Below, piece after piece: positions 23,366-32,212 of a DNA stretch of 38,541 nucleotides; the stretch's first letter is position 1, and each line of letters begins with the position of its first letter. A program made the position numbers and the translations under genes. The stretch is from Chloroflexota bacterium (GTDB lineage: Bacteria > Chloroflexota > Dehalococcoidia > UBA2247 > RBG-13-53-26): the NCBI GenBank assembly GCA_026389585.1, contig JAPLHP010000035.1, positions 1 through 38,541 of the forward strand. Direction: 5' to 3'. The notes beneath the pieces are model-generated. The model searched no databases. It was given only the letters and a program-made list of their open reading frames with translations, and was not told the DNA's origin.

Positions 23366-23968
23366 CTACTTTTTCTTCTTCTCTGGTTCGATAGTGTACT
23401 CCCACATGCAATCAATGCCTTCCACCTTCTTGTCGTAGGGGGCATCGTATGGAGGAATTACCAGGGGTCTGCATTTCACATTGGGGATAATCGCCGTGCC
23501 GGTCATCCCGAACATGGGGATGTCCCAGTCCCGGCACATAACCCTGACGAACTCCATGTCTCCTTTATCTCTGTAGACACGCATAGCTTTGCATCTTGTG
23601 ACCTTAACTATGCCCACGGTCGGGCTCTTCAATTCGACCTCGAAGTCGTACAGATACGGGCAGCCACCGGCAGCAGGATGAAACTGAGTTACCTTCAGTA
23701 TGGCAGCCATATCCTTGGCCTCATGTCCGAGGGCTTGCAAAGTACGCAGGGCTGTCGGCGGGATATTCCTCAGCCATACCTCTTTGTCCAGATCCTGGGC
23801 TATTTTCTCTCCATATCTCTTAGCCACAGCGTCATACCAGTGACCATCAATCTGCTGGTAAGCCCTGGCAGCCTGGCCTGCCAGATTCACCAGGGTCTCC
23901 TGGTCAAGGTCTTCCAGATGAATAACGGGACGTACCGGGCCACTATAGTCCTTTAATACTCTTGCCAT
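23366..23968 (-). CDS. DUF6125-like protein
   Basis: A 200-residue protein with a pattern resembling the DUF6125 family: a helical start with LDQETLVNLAGQAARAYQQIDGHWYDAV, then AKRYGEKIAQDLDKEVWLR, and a sheet-rich end with several cysteines (GGCPYLYDF, RCKAMRVY, VMCRDWD). The family is common in Chloroflexota and sulfate reducers and has no settled function; substrate or heme-like ligand binding has been guessed only by context. AAAGGTGG lies before the ATG at 23968. The divergently oriented FAH gene starts 240 bases away. The end is poly-Lys (KKKK). The identification is by pattern only. Confidence 0.7.
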   Translation of the reverse strand: MARVLKDYSGPVRPVIHLEDLDQETLVNLAGQAARAYQQIDGHWYDAVAKRYGEKIAQDLDKEVWLRNIPPTALRTLQALGHEAKDMAAILKVTQFHPAAGGCPYLYDFEVELKSPTVGIVKVTRCKAMRVYRDKGDMEFVRVMCRDWDIPMFGMTGTAIIPNVKCRPLVIPPYDAPYDKKVEGIDCMWEYTIEPEKKKK

Positions 23969-24179
23969 TTACACCACCTTTCTTTCGAGCTCAGCCGTCA
24001 TGTCTGTCCTGCCCTCAATATTTGCTCTCTTTGCACTCTTCTTGCCGAACCATATGGTACCGGCAGCCTCCAACGCCTGCTCAGTACCCCTACAACACAA
24101 TAATGATACCTTCGATTCCCCGAACTGTCTATCAGAAAACGCCTACGCCTCATAATGGCATCAGGAACAGGAATGGGAC

Positions 24180-24185
24180 TATAAT
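24180..24185 (+). promoter_or_regulatory. -10 box of the FAH/OYE operon
   Basis: A perfect TATAAT 26 bases before the TTG start at 24211, with no clear -35. The transcript would begin near 24192, leaving room for GAGGAG (24199-24204) and the start codon but not for the upstream frame from 23962. This supports the late start. Confidence 0.5.
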
Positions 24186-24210
24186 AAACAACAAAAAAGA
24201 GGAGCTGAAG

Positions 24211-25020
24211 TTGCGAATCGTCCGCTTTGCGGTTCAGGGCAAGGTCAAATATGGTTTACTGGAAGGAACTATCATCCGCAGTCTCCAAGGCAGTCCCTTC
24301 GCCCGGTCCAGTGCTCATAACTATTCCCCGAAGCTTGATGGCAATGCACATAGTCTGGACAAGGTGAGACTCCTCACCCCATGCAGTCCCTCAAAGATCG
24401 TGTGCCTGGGAGTGAACTACCGCAGCCATGCCGAAGAGACCGGACTGCCCATACCCCCTGTACCGCTCATCTTTCTCAAGCCGTCCACGGCAGTTATCGG
24501 CCCTGACGATAAGATTGTACTTCCGTCTCTGCCCAAGCGCCGCGTGGACTACGAAGCGGAGTTGGGCATCGTTATCGGCAGGCGTACAAAGGACATACCA
24601 CTGGAAAGGGCAAAGGATTGTGTACTGGGCTACACCTGTGTGAACGACGTCTCAGAACGCTACGCTCAGAAGGCAGATGGCCAGTGGACGAGAGCCAAGT
24701 GTTTCGACACCTTTGCTCCGATAGGTCCCTGGATCGAGACCGATATTGACCCGGACGACCTCAAGGTAGAGACCCACCTCAATGGCGAGCTTCGTCAGTC
24801 GGGCCGCACCAGCGACCTCATATTTGGCGTATCTGAACTGATAAGCTTCATCTCAGGAGTAATGACGCTGCTGCCAGGAGACGTCATCGCCACAGGAACT
24901 CCATCAGGCATTGGCCGCATGAATCCAGGCGATGTGGTTGAAGTAAAGATAGAGAAGATCGGAACCCTGAGAAACTTCGTGGTAGACCAGATTCAAGGAG
25001 AATCCCCCTGGAAAAGCTGA
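24211..25020 (+). CDS. Fumarylacetoacetate hydrolase-family protein
   Basis: A 269-residue FAH-type enzyme (hydrolase, isomerase or decarboxylase of 2-oxo acids). The metal site appears in RRVDYEAELGIVIG (ExE) and NDVSERYAQKADGQWTRAK; the catalytic core ends with TLLPGDVIATGTPSGIG. Such enzymes close ring-cleavage pathways, cutting C-C bonds in acylpyruvates or isomerising homoprotocatechuate-pathway products. The frame is open from 23962, but I start at TTG 24211, preceded at 6 bases by GAGGAG and giving the family start xRIVRFAVQGKVKYG; a promoter box at 24180 fits. The next gene overlaps it, so the product may be a step in one pathway with the reductase. Confidence 0.9.
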   Translation: MRIVRFAVQGKVKYGLLEGTIIRSLQGSPFARSSAHNYSPKLDGNAHSLDKVRLLTPCSPSKIVCLGVNYRSHAEETGLPIPPVPLIFLKPSTAVIGPDDKIVLPSLPKRRVDYEAELGIVIGRRTKDIPLERAKDCVLGYTCVNDVSERYAQKADGQWTRAKCFDTFAPIGPWIETDIDPDDLKVETHLNGELRQSGRTSDLIFGVSELISFISGVMTLLPGDVIATGTPSGIGRMNPGDVVEVKIEKIGTLRNFVVDQIQGESPWKS

Positions 25021-26990
25021 AGCATCTCTTCCAACCCCTGATGATAGGCCCGATGGAAGTGAAGAACAGGATCGTCATGTCTGCTATGGACCCGGGATTC
25101 GGCATCGCTGACAATGGATGCGTGACTGAACAGCTCACCGAATTCCTCGTGGAGAGAGCCCGCAGTCGGCCAGGCATGATCATAACCGGCGCCACACCAG
25201 TGCACCCCACCGGCACAGCCGACCCGAAGACCATCAAGATGGTTCCTATCTGGGAAGAAAGAGTCTTGCCCAGCCTGGAACGGATGGTGAGGGCAGTTCA
25301 TGAGTATGATGTCAAATTCGGAGCTCAGTTAAACCATGCAGGCCTCGCCCACCTGCCCCAGGAGTCCGTGTGCGCCTCTGTGATCCCAGAACTGGCCCAG
25401 TTTGGCCTTCCACTGAGAGAGGCCTCCGGAGATGAATTGAAAGAGTATGCCACTGCCTTCGCCACCGCAGCAGAACAATGCTTAACGGTGGGGTTCGACT
25501 TCATAGAGATTCATGGCGGACATGGCTACCTCATAAATACCTTCCTCACCCCTTACTACAACCGTAGAACTGACGATTATGGCGGCAGCTTCGAGAACAG
25601 GATCAGGTTCCTGCTGGAGGTCATACAGGCTATAAGAGGAAGGATCGGGCACAGAGTCCCTCTGGGCGTGCGGTTAAACGGCGACGATTTTATACCTCAG
25701 GGAGCCTGGCGCTTGCCGGAGCTATGCAGATTGGCCCCCATCCTGGAGAAGGAGGGCATCAACTACATCAACATATCGGCCGGGGCCGCTTCGATGGGTA
25801 CCCTGCACTACACTATCATGCCTATGTATCAGGAGCAGGGGATCTTCGCTCAATTCAGCCAAGAGGTCAAGAAATACGTGTCCATTCCCGTCATAGTCAC
25901 AGGGCGTATCAAGAGCCCTGTTGTGGCTGAGAGAATAATCAGGGAAGGAAAGGCAGACCTGGTGGTCATGGCCAGGGCACAGATAGCCGACCCAGAGATG
26001 GTAGAAAAGGCCAGAAAGGGGGATATCGCCGATATACGCCCCTGCCTGGCAGAGTGTTTGGGGTGTATCGAAGGAATCCTCAGGTATGGGGAGGCAAGCT
26101 GCGCTGTAAACGCCAGGGTAGGCAGAGAATACCTCCTGAAGGAGATTGAAGGCGAGAGAAAAGCTGCGTCGAGGAAAGTCCTGGTGGCCGGGGCAGGCTG
26201 TGCCGGATTGGAGGCAGCCAGAAGGGCAGCCTTCGCCGGACACGAGGTCATATTGTGCGAGAGCAGGGGCCGGATAGGTGGGCAGCTCAGCCTTGCCGCC
26301 CAAATGCCCCAGAGACAGGAAATAGGGGATATCCTCCCCTGGTATGAAAGACAGCTCAACAAAATGGGGGTGGAGATCCGCCTGAACACGCCGGTTAATG
26401 AAAGACTGCTGGACCAGATTGGACCTGATGTGCTGGTGATAGCCACCGGCAGCCTGCCCGAAGTACCGCTGGGGTTCGTCGACGGCCTGGGAAACATCAA
26501 GGATATCGAACCGGTGATGGTGGATGACCTCATAGAGGAAGAGCGATTAACAGGAGACAACGTTCTCATTGTCGGGGGCGATCAGATCGGCCTGCAAGCA
26601 GCAGACTATCTGTCAGAAAAGGGCAAGGCGGTCTATGTGGTAGAGAGAGAGGCACACTTCGCCGAGAAAATGGCTTCCAGTGACAGACGCTTCCTCATCG
26701 GAAGATTAATAGATAAGGGTGTGAAACGGTACAAAAACGTCGAGAAGGTCGAGGTCCTGCCCAACGATGAGGTCTGGATGGTCAGTGGCGGCAAGAGGGA
26801 GAGGCTGCCGCATATCGATACCATTGTTCTGGCCAGTGATAGACGTCCAAATGCGTTCCTGGCTGAAGTGGCGGAGAGGAAAGGCATTGTAACTCACACA
26901 ATAGGAGACGCCAGCGGCGTTGCTGGTGAAGGACAGGGCACAGTTATGGCCGCCATCACCGCCGGATACGATGCCGGACGCCAGATTTAG
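25008..26990 (+). CDS. Old-yellow-enzyme-type NADH:flavin oxidoreductase (FadH/BaiCD-like)
   Basis: A ~660-residue multi-cofactor reductase. The N-terminal TIM barrel (1-~345) binds FMN (KNRIVMSAM; HGGHGYLINTF; YGGSFENR). A cysteine set C-x3-C-x2-C-x11-C (CLAECLGCIEG...SC) is a variant of the usual C-x2-C-x2/3-C-x11/12-C cluster site. The C-terminal half binds FAD/NAD (VAGAGCAGLEAA; VGGDQIGLQAA). Relatives reduce 2,4-dienoyl-CoA, enoates or bile-acid intermediates. The ATG at 25041 cuts off the conserved start KLKHLFQPLMIGPMEVKNR; the CTG at 25008 supplies it and lies 7 bases after AAGGAG (24995-25000), so I start there, overlapping the FAH gene by 13 bases. The alternative start is 25041. 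Confidence 0.9.
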   Translation: MEKLKHLFQPLMIGPMEVKNRIVMSAMDPGFGIADNGCVTEQLTEFLVERARSRPGMIITGATPVHPTGTADPKTIKMVPIWEERVLPSLERMVRAVHEYDVKFGAQLNHAGLAHLPQESVCASVIPELAQFGLPLREASGDELKEYATAFATAAEQCLTVGFDFIEIHGGHGYLINTFLTPYYNRRTDDYGGSFENRIRFLLEVIQAIRGRIGHRVPLGVRLNGDDFIPQGAWRLPELCRLAPILEKEGINYINISAGAASMGTLHYTIMPMYQEQGIFAQFSQEVKKYVSIPVIVTGRIKSPVVAERIIREGKADLVVMARAQIADPEMVEKARKGDIADIRPCLAECLGCIEGILRYGEASCAVNARVGREYLLKEIEGERKAASRKVLVAGAGCAGLEAARRAAFAGHEVILCESRGRIGGQLSLAAQMPQRQEIGDILPWYERQLNKMGVEIRLNTPVNERLLDQIGPDVLVIATGSLPEVPLGFVDGLGNIKDIEPVMVDDLIEEERLTGDNVLIVGGDQIGLQAADYLSEKGKAVYVVEREAHFAEKMASSDRRFLIGRLIDKGVKRYKNVEKVEVLPNDEVWMVSGGKRERLPHIDTIVLASDRRPNAFLAEVAERKGIVTHTIGDASGVAGEGQGTVMAAITAGYDAGRQI

Positions 26991-27041
26991 CCGTCTTTGC
27001 TTTGATCAATCCCACGGGAGCCTGCCACTAAACTAATCACC

Positions 27042-27554
27042 ATGCCTATCCCAAACGCAGCAAGGCGCACATTCCTTACAGACAACGAATTTGAAACCCT
27101 CTTTGGGGCACAGGCGGCTGAAGCCACCAGGATGCTGGGCAAGTACGCTGCAGAGATATGCAGGACCTGTCACGGGCAGTGCTGCCGGAGAATTGGATGC
27201 GAATTCTATTCCGACAGATTCGATGCCTGCCCGATCTACGAATACCGCCCCGCAAAATGCAGGCTCTACCACTGTGAAAAGATTCTGGAGAATGAACTGC
27301 TGACCGAGGAAGAACGAGAATTGCTCAACAGGCCAGCAAAGGAACTGTCGGAGTCCCTGAAGCAGGGCTGGGGGCTGGGAATATTTATCGAACCCCCAAT
27401 CAAGGTGGGACAGAAAAGCTGGCTGACCACGCTCGGCATAGAAGACCAGGTAGCCAGGATTATCCAATCCCTCGGCGATAATCAGATAAGCCCCAGCTCA
27501 GCCAGAACCAGGTTAAGAAAACTGGTTCAGCAGCGCAGGAGCCCTGACTGCTGA
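27042..27554 (+). CDS. YkgJ-family cysteine-cluster protein
   Basis: A 170-residue protein with the YkgJ-type Zn/Fe-chelating pattern C-R-T-C-H-G-Q-C-C followed by C-E-F-Y and, later, R-P-A-K-C-R-L-Y-H-C, as in CxxCxxxCC...RPxxCR proteins of oxidoreductase operons. The metal and the function are not known; electron-transfer or metallation help for the neighbours is possible. ATG at 27042 comes 52 bases after the reductase gene on the same strand. Its 3' end, with the stop codon, lies in a 12-bp inverted repeat (27522-27559). Confidence 0.85.
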   Translation: MPIPNAARRTFLTDNEFETLFGAQAAEATRMLGKYAAEICRTCHGQCCRRIGCEFYSDRFDACPIYEYRPAKCRLYHCEKILENELLTEEERELLNRPAKELSESLKQGWGLGIFIEPPIKVGQKSWLTTLGIEDQVARIIQSLGDNQISPSSARTRLRKLVQQRRSPDC

Positions 27555-27559
27555 ACCAG
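27522..27559. terminator. 12-bp inverted repeat spanning the stop of the YkgJ-like gene
   Basis: CTGGTTCAGCAG (27522-27533) and its perfect complement (27548-27559) enclose a 14-base loop. The stop codon TGA (27552-27554) is within the 3' arm. It lies between convergent genes (the next ends at 27592). No U-run follows, so its action is uncertain. Confidence 0.4.
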
Positions 27560-27591
27560 CAGGGGTTGAAAGAAGTCCTCTATTTATTCAA

Positions 27592-28653
27592 TCAGTGAAT
27601 GATAGATGACGGCCCAGTCAGGATCTCAGGGATAAACTCCTGAGGTTTCACCATCTCCATTGCCATGGCTCCCAGCCCACACTTGAGGACACAAATGCCA
27701 CAGCCAACACATTTCTCAGTATTGATAACGGCCTTCGCTGTGTTGAAGCCGCGGGGCTTCTTCATCTCAATAGCGCCAAAAAAGCACCAGGGCACACATT
27801 CCTCACAGCCATTGCAGGCCTTGTTATCCACCTTAACCAGGAAACGGCTGGGGGCAAGAGCCGGGGCTACCTTGCCAGCCCGAATAATGGGGTTCAGTAC
27901 CAGACAGGCATCGCCACAGCAGTAGCAGATAAACTCCAAACCCTCCATGACGGACATATTGGTCACTGTGGGCACCAATCCCGCCTCGGTAGCGGAATAG
28001 TGAATGGTCATGGCCTCATCGACGGAAACCTTCTTCCCACTGCCCCGGTACAGATCATATTCTGCCCTCCGTCCAAACTGCGTGCAGGTGAACACCGGGT
28101 GTTTACACGCCGCCTTATCCACCATCTGGGCCCCCACCCGGCAGCAGCAGCGGCGTATGCTGATCAGGTCTTTATGAGCCTTGATTATCTCCTCAGCACT
28201 CTCACAAGGCAAAAGCCTTACACCCGCCGGCGCAGTCTTCATGGGCAGAATTACCCTGAGGGCAGGAGTAGGCAGCGTGGTGAGCCCATTCACTATCTCG
28301 CGCCACCAGCCAGCCTCATAGAAATCCATCCAGAGTTTGCCGATCCCGGCCGGAATGTACTTCGGGTCACTGGCCAGTATATTGTCATGAAGTGTTCCCA
28401 GATCACGAGGGAAGCGGGACCCTTTCCTTGATGACACTACCAGGCCCCTTCGTGCCAGCAGGTGAATCTTCTCCTCAACAGCCTTCTCGCTCATATTGAA
28501 TTTGGCCGCCAAGTCTGCATTCAGTGCCGGTAGTTCAAAAAGAAAACGGGCCTCCTCCGGCGTCATGGCTGCTTCCAGTATCCTGTGCAGCAACTCTGAA
28601 TCAGCGTGCCCACCCCTCTCCGCCAGCTTGATATAGGCCTCATTGGTTGCCAT
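27592..28653 (-). CDS. Ferredoxin-like 4Fe-4S protein with winged-helix N-terminus
   Basis: A 353-residue protein. Residues ~10-90 look like a winged helix (LPALNADLAAKFNMSEKAVEEKI; HLLARRGLVVSSRKG), and the middle has a cysteine-rich region (R-C-C-C-R, C-K-H, C-Y-C-C-G-D-A-C) that may hold an Fe-S or metal site. The C-terminal ~80 residues form a two-cluster ferredoxin (C-N-G-C-E-E-C-x3-C and C-V-G-C-G-I-C-x3-C). Proteins of this design occur beside anaerobic oxidoreductases in Chloroflexota and delta-proteobacteria; the role as electron donor or redox sensor is unproven. The ATG has a GGGGGA-rich stretch ~10 bases upstream. The SnoaL gene precedes it by 42 bases on the same strand. Confidence 0.85.
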   Translation of the reverse strand: MATNEAYIKLAERGGHADSELLHRILEAAMTPEEARFLFELPALNADLAAKFNMSEKAVEEKIHLLARRGLVVSSRKGSRFPRDLGTLHDNILASDPKYIPAGIGKLWMDFYEAGWWREIVNGLTTLPTPALRVILPMKTAPAGVRLLPCESAEEIIKAHKDLISIRRCCCRVGAQMVDKAACKHPVFTCTQFGRRAEYDLYRGSGKKVSVDEAMTIHYSATEAGLVPTVTNMSVMEGLEFICYCCGDACLVLNPIIRAGKVAPALAPSRFLVKVDNKACNGCEECVPWCFFGAIEMKKPRGFNTAKAVINTEKCVGCGICVLKCGLGAMAMEMVKPQEFIPEILTGPSSIIH

Positions 28654-28695
28654 AACTTCAATTCCCCCTTTCGATAATCGCGCTTAAGTCAGCCT

Positions 28696-29223
28696 TCACC
28701 CTTGCTTTTCTGACGATGCATGCATGTTCGCCGTGAGCTTCAAACTCTTGGATTCCCCTCTATCCCACCTCTCCTGAAAGACGTGCCTGTACCCGGTGGA
28801 TTTTATCTTCCACTTTCCGTTCACCTTCGCATACTCATCCTGATAGAAGGCAGCCGCTCTCTCGCCGCGGTTCCTTTTACAGTCAACGAGATAGTCCTCC
28901 AGGGCCCAAGTGCCTCTGGCCGTCGTCTCACTGGTCAATTCGATCTCCGGGTGGTGCCCGTGATGAAACGTGATCTGTGTCTGGCCCAGGGCCCCGCTGA
29001 GAAACTCGATGATCGCAGATACGCCCTGGAACTGATATTTCCCATCGGAATAGCTGGTGACTGCATCTTCCGTGAAACACTCCGCCAGCTCATTCCATCT
29101 TTTGGTGTCCAGACAGCGGAAGTACTTGTACTTCAGCTCTCTGATGGACTCAATATCCTCCCTGGCAGCTATGATACGCTCCAGTCTCTCTATTCTGGCT
29201 TCCAAATTCTTCATATCGGCCAC
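28696..29223 (-). CDS. SnoaL/NTF2-like protein (BaiE-type)
   Basis: A 175-residue cone-fold protein. After a coiled start (NLEARIERLERIIAAREDIE) come KYKYFRCLDTKRWNELAECF, HHGHHPEIEL and EYAKVNGKWKIKSTGYRH, which match the SnoaL_4 pattern. In the bile-acid 7-alpha-dehydratase BaiE, Tyr, Asp and His in these places are catalytic; similar residues (Y, D and H) are visible here, so dehydratase-type chemistry is possible. A longer frame from 29244 (GTG) is also open, but GTG at 29223 lies 5 bases from GGGGG and starts MADMKNLEAR; start uncertain. It lies beside a KstD-like flavoprotein, fitting a steroid- or terpenoid-like pathway. Confidence 0.8.
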   Translation of the reverse strand: MADMKNLEARIERLERIIAAREDIESIRELKYKYFRCLDTKRWNELAECFTEDAVTSYSDGKYQFQGVSAIIEFLSGALGQTQITFHHGHHPEIELTSETTARGTWALEDYLVDCKRNRGERAAAFYQDEYAKVNGKWKIKSTGYRHVFQERWDRGESKSLKLTANMHASSEKQG

Positions 29224-29264
29224 GATAGCCCCCTTTCCTGTCACATCATGAGCATGACCTGTGA

Positions 29265-30881
29265 CTACTTCGGTTTCGCCGCTCCCCGGGCCATGTGCCT
29301 GGCAGCAACATAGCCGAAGATCATGCTCTTGCCCTGGGCCGCACCGCTGTCGTAGTGGTGCCCCAATGGCAGCATAGCCTGCGTATTGCTGGTACAGTAC
29401 AAGCCGGGTATGACACTCCCTCGAACGTCGATCACCTGGGCATCACTGTTGGTTATCAATCCTCCCAGGTTACCCGCTGTGGTCAAGCCCAACTTGACAC
29501 CATAGAATGGCGGTTTCTCCAGCGGACCCAGGACAGAGGCTGCCCCACGGCCGGGGAACACGGCTTCGCCCCACTGAAGGTCGAAGGTGCTCTCTCCACG
29601 ATGGAAGTCGGGGTCCTTCCCCTCTTTGGCAAATTTGTTGAATCGCGCTACAGTCTCCACCAGATTATCGGCTGGAATGCCCAGCGCATTGGCCAGATCC
29701 GGCAGTGTCTCACCGCGCTTCATCCACTCGGCAATTTCAGTGCCTCTCTTCAGGTTCATCACCGGCATATAATCCCTGAAGGCCTGATCACATATCCAGA
29801 ATATCGGCCAGTTCGCAAACTCCCCGCTGATTCGATCATAGACGAGGAAGGATCTGCCCATATCCGGATAGAAGGACTCATCACAGCAGCGCTTGCCAAA
29901 GCGGTTCACCATGATCATATTCGGATAGCCATAGATGAAAGGGCGGTAGAACGGCTTGCCCCCCTCTACGACTTCGCCGGGAAGATTGAACCCGGGCTGG
30001 AAGATACTATGATCCATGAGTGCAACGGCAGCGCCAACCTCCATTCCCATAATATGACCGTCTCCCTCGTTGGAAGGTGCCGTGTAGGCATGCAAGGGTG
30101 GAGAGTAGATGAATCTCTTGTTCATTTCCTCATTCCACTCAAAGCCGCCGGTGGCCAGCAGAACTCCCTTCTTGCCCTTCACATAGAAGTCACGTCCGCC
30201 GCGCTCTGCCAGCAATCCGATTACTCTACCATCATGGACTATCAACTCTTTGCCCCGAACATTGGTGAGTATCTCGATACCCCGGTCGACACAGCCTAGA
30301 ACGAGACTGCCTATGAGGGCCCTCCCCTGGACCCAGGGAGGACGCGGCCCGATAAGATATTTGACCGGGTCCTTACGTACCCTGGCAACTATAGGATGAG
30401 CCTTCTCCGCCTGCTCCAGTATCGGCGGCATGATCTTGGGATCAGGCCAGATCTTGCGTCCCATGCATTTCCCGCCGGGGACATCCGCACAATATTCGGT
30501 GCGACTGGCATCGGTTTCCACCGCCATCTTCAAAGGGGTGTGTTCCTCCACATAGCGAACCATCTCCGCACCGTTATCCAGATAGGCAGCCAGAAGCGCC
30601 TCATCATGGTGTCCCATGCTCACCCGGCGGATATACATCAGTGCTTCATCGCGGGAATCGCTGATGCCGTCCGCCAGCATGTGCTGGTTGAACGGTATCC
30701 AGATGACGCCTCCCGAAAGGGCAGTGCCTCCGCCAAGGACATCTGCCTTTTCCAGAACTACAGTCTTGAGACCCAGGTCATGGCCCATGATGGCAGCAGT
30801 GAGCCCGCCGGTGCTCGATCCAGCCGCCACCAGATCCACTTCCAAGTCCCATCTGTCAGGAATCTTGACATGCTTGATCAT
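29265..30881 (-). CDS. FAD-dependent oxidoreductase, 3-ketosteroid dehydrogenase / fumarate reductase-like
   Basis: A 538-residue flavoprotein of the FAD_binding_2 type. The FAD loop (VAAGSSTGGLTAAIMGHDLG) and LLATGGFEWNEEMNKRF are recognised. In KstD, Tyr in the motif P-F-Y-x-V-K and the Gly-rich stretch after it are catalytic; both are present in PPFYGVKLGLTTAGNLGGL. PGLYCTSNTQAMLPLGHHYDSGAAQG is the typical end. Substrates could be a ketosteroid or another enone. The FAD loop has S-S-T in place of the more common S-G-A/G. GGAGG lies 8 bases before the ATG at 30881. It probably forms an operon with the SnoaL gene 42 bases downstream and the ferredoxin-like gene. Confidence 0.88.
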   Translation of the reverse strand: MIKHVKIPDRWDLEVDLVAAGSSTGGLTAAIMGHDLGLKTVVLEKADVLGGGTALSGGVIWIPFNQHMLADGISDSRDEALMYIRRVSMGHHDEALLAAYLDNGAEMVRYVEEHTPLKMAVETDASRTEYCADVPGGKCMGRKIWPDPKIMPPILEQAEKAHPIVARVRKDPVKYLIGPRPPWVQGRALIGSLVLGCVDRGIEILTNVRGKELIVHDGRVIGLLAERGGRDFYVKGKKGVLLATGGFEWNEEMNKRFIYSPPLHAYTAPSNEGDGHIMGMEVGAAVALMDHSIFQPGFNLPGEVVEGGKPFYRPFIYGYPNMIMVNRFGKRCCDESFYPDMGRSFLVYDRISGEFANWPIFWICDQAFRDYMPVMNLKRGTEIAEWMKRGETLPDLANALGIPADNLVETVARFNKFAKEGKDPDFHRGESTFDLQWGEAVFPGRGAASVLGPLEKPPFYGVKLGLTTAGNLGGLITNSDAQVIDVRGSVIPGLYCTSNTQAMLPLGHHYDSGAAQGKSMIFGYVAARHMARGAAKPK

Positions 30882-31088
30882 CGGTCAAACCTCCATCCCG
30901 AAATTAGGAAGGCAGGCCTACTATGGGTAGATCCAGCCTGCAAGGTGAGTTCACTTAGACTAGAAATATGGTATCACCGCACGCTACATTTATCAAAACA
31001 ATTTGGAATCGGTTGACAGCCTTAAGCTCTGCAAAGAGTCCGCTGGTGGGGCCATCCCAGGTGCGCAGCGGCTCTGCCTCCTGGCCGA

Positions 31089-32015
31089 CTAGGCCGTCAG
31101 TTTCAGTTCGGGATGGCGTGCTGCAATCATCTGACGCATCCCCTCCCGCCATTGCACCCGGCAATCGCCAACCAACTCTCTGCGGCGGGTGTTATCAGTC
31201 ACTGTCTGTCTGACGGCATCACGGATGCGCTGAAACTTGGGGTTCAGTCCTGCAATCTCTCCCATGTAACCGCAGTAGGTCTCCACATCCACCGGATCGT
31301 CTCCTCCCCAATTGACGATCGTGGCCGGAACGCTCGCCGCGGCGAGCAATCCTGCAATCTGGGCATTGATATCATCCTGGTGAATGGGACTGCACACCGA
31401 AGGCCGATCTGCCAAAATCGGGATTGGCTTATCAGCCAGCATCGAATCGAACTGGTATGCAGGTAACCCTCCGTTTGGCCCATAAGAAACATTCATCCTT
31501 GCAATTGTGGTAGGCAGATTCCACAGGCGCGCCGCAAATCTTGCCACCGCTTCCTGCGCCGTCTTCGAGACGGCATACGTAGGAGATTGTGGCAGTGGGT
31601 CCCCGCATAGTGGGTCTGACTCCTTGACCGGGTGGTAAGGATCTTCCGGCAGGCCATAGATTGAGCAGGTTGACATGCTAAAGAAGGCGCGTGCCTTGCG
31701 ACAATGGCTCATCAGGAGACCCGTCCCCTCGGCATTAACGCTCAAGGCGCGGTCGAAGTTGGGCTTGCCTCCTATGAAGGCAGCAAGATGAATAACGCAA
31801 GTGAAGTCATCTGGCAGTTCGTGAAAATCCGGATTGGACAGGTCCACGGCGCGCGTGATGATTCCCAACGCCTCCAGCCGCTGCCGCTTGGCCTGGTCCT
31901 TGAACCGCGCGATCCCCCAGACCTCATTGTTCCTGGCAAGCTCTACAGCCAAGGGAAAGGCAATCTGACCCGTGGGGCCAGTGATCAGGATTTTCTCATT
32001 CTGAATCGTTTTCAT
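31089..32015 (-). CDS. NAD(P)-dependent epimerase/dehydratase-family SDR
   Basis: A 308-residue extended short-chain dehydrogenase. The cofactor loop is G-P-T-G-Q-I-A near residue 13, with VIHLAAFIGG next, and the catalytic S...Y-A-V-S-K (YAVSKTAQEA) after STCSIYGLPEDP. The second half carries the substrate domain (RMNVSYGPNGGLPAYQF). Such enzymes act on nucleotide sugars, or on alcohols/ketones of lipids or terpenoids; this one lies with steroid-like catabolic genes, so a 3-beta-HSD-like role is possible. GGAGG lies about 9 bases before the ATG at 32015. A 207-bp gap separates it from the flavoprotein gene. Confidence 0.88.
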   Translation of the reverse strand: MKTIQNEKILITGPTGQIAFPLAVELARNNEVWGIARFKDQAKRQRLEALGIITRAVDLSNPDFHELPDDFTCVIHLAAFIGGKPNFDRALSVNAEGTGLLMSHCRKARAFFSMSTCSIYGLPEDPYHPVKESDPLCGDPLPQSPTYAVSKTAQEAVARFAARLWNLPTTIARMNVSYGPNGGLPAYQFDSMLADKPIPILADRPSVCSPIHQDDINAQIAGLLAAASVPATIVNWGGDDPVDVETYCGYMGEIAGLNPKFQRIRDAVRQTVTDNTRRRELVGDCRVQWREGMRQMIAARHPELKLTA

Positions 32016-32212
32016 CCCTCCATTCCTCCGTCAGCCTGAATTCAGGACGTGCGTGACCATACCATATCCAGGCAATACCTATTTGGCAACAATACCTTGT
32101 CTTCCTTCAGCAATCTGGTGTCAGCTCTAATCGCGTAATCGCATTCCCCATGCACAGAAGACCGTGGTGGACATCTCTGCCCATTCTCTGAAGGTTCATA
32201 GCTGGCTCCCCG

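Noticed and set aside
29295-30299. A 334-codon open frame on the plus strand
   Set aside because: Antisense of the KstD-like flavoprotein, with no motif and no ribosome site.
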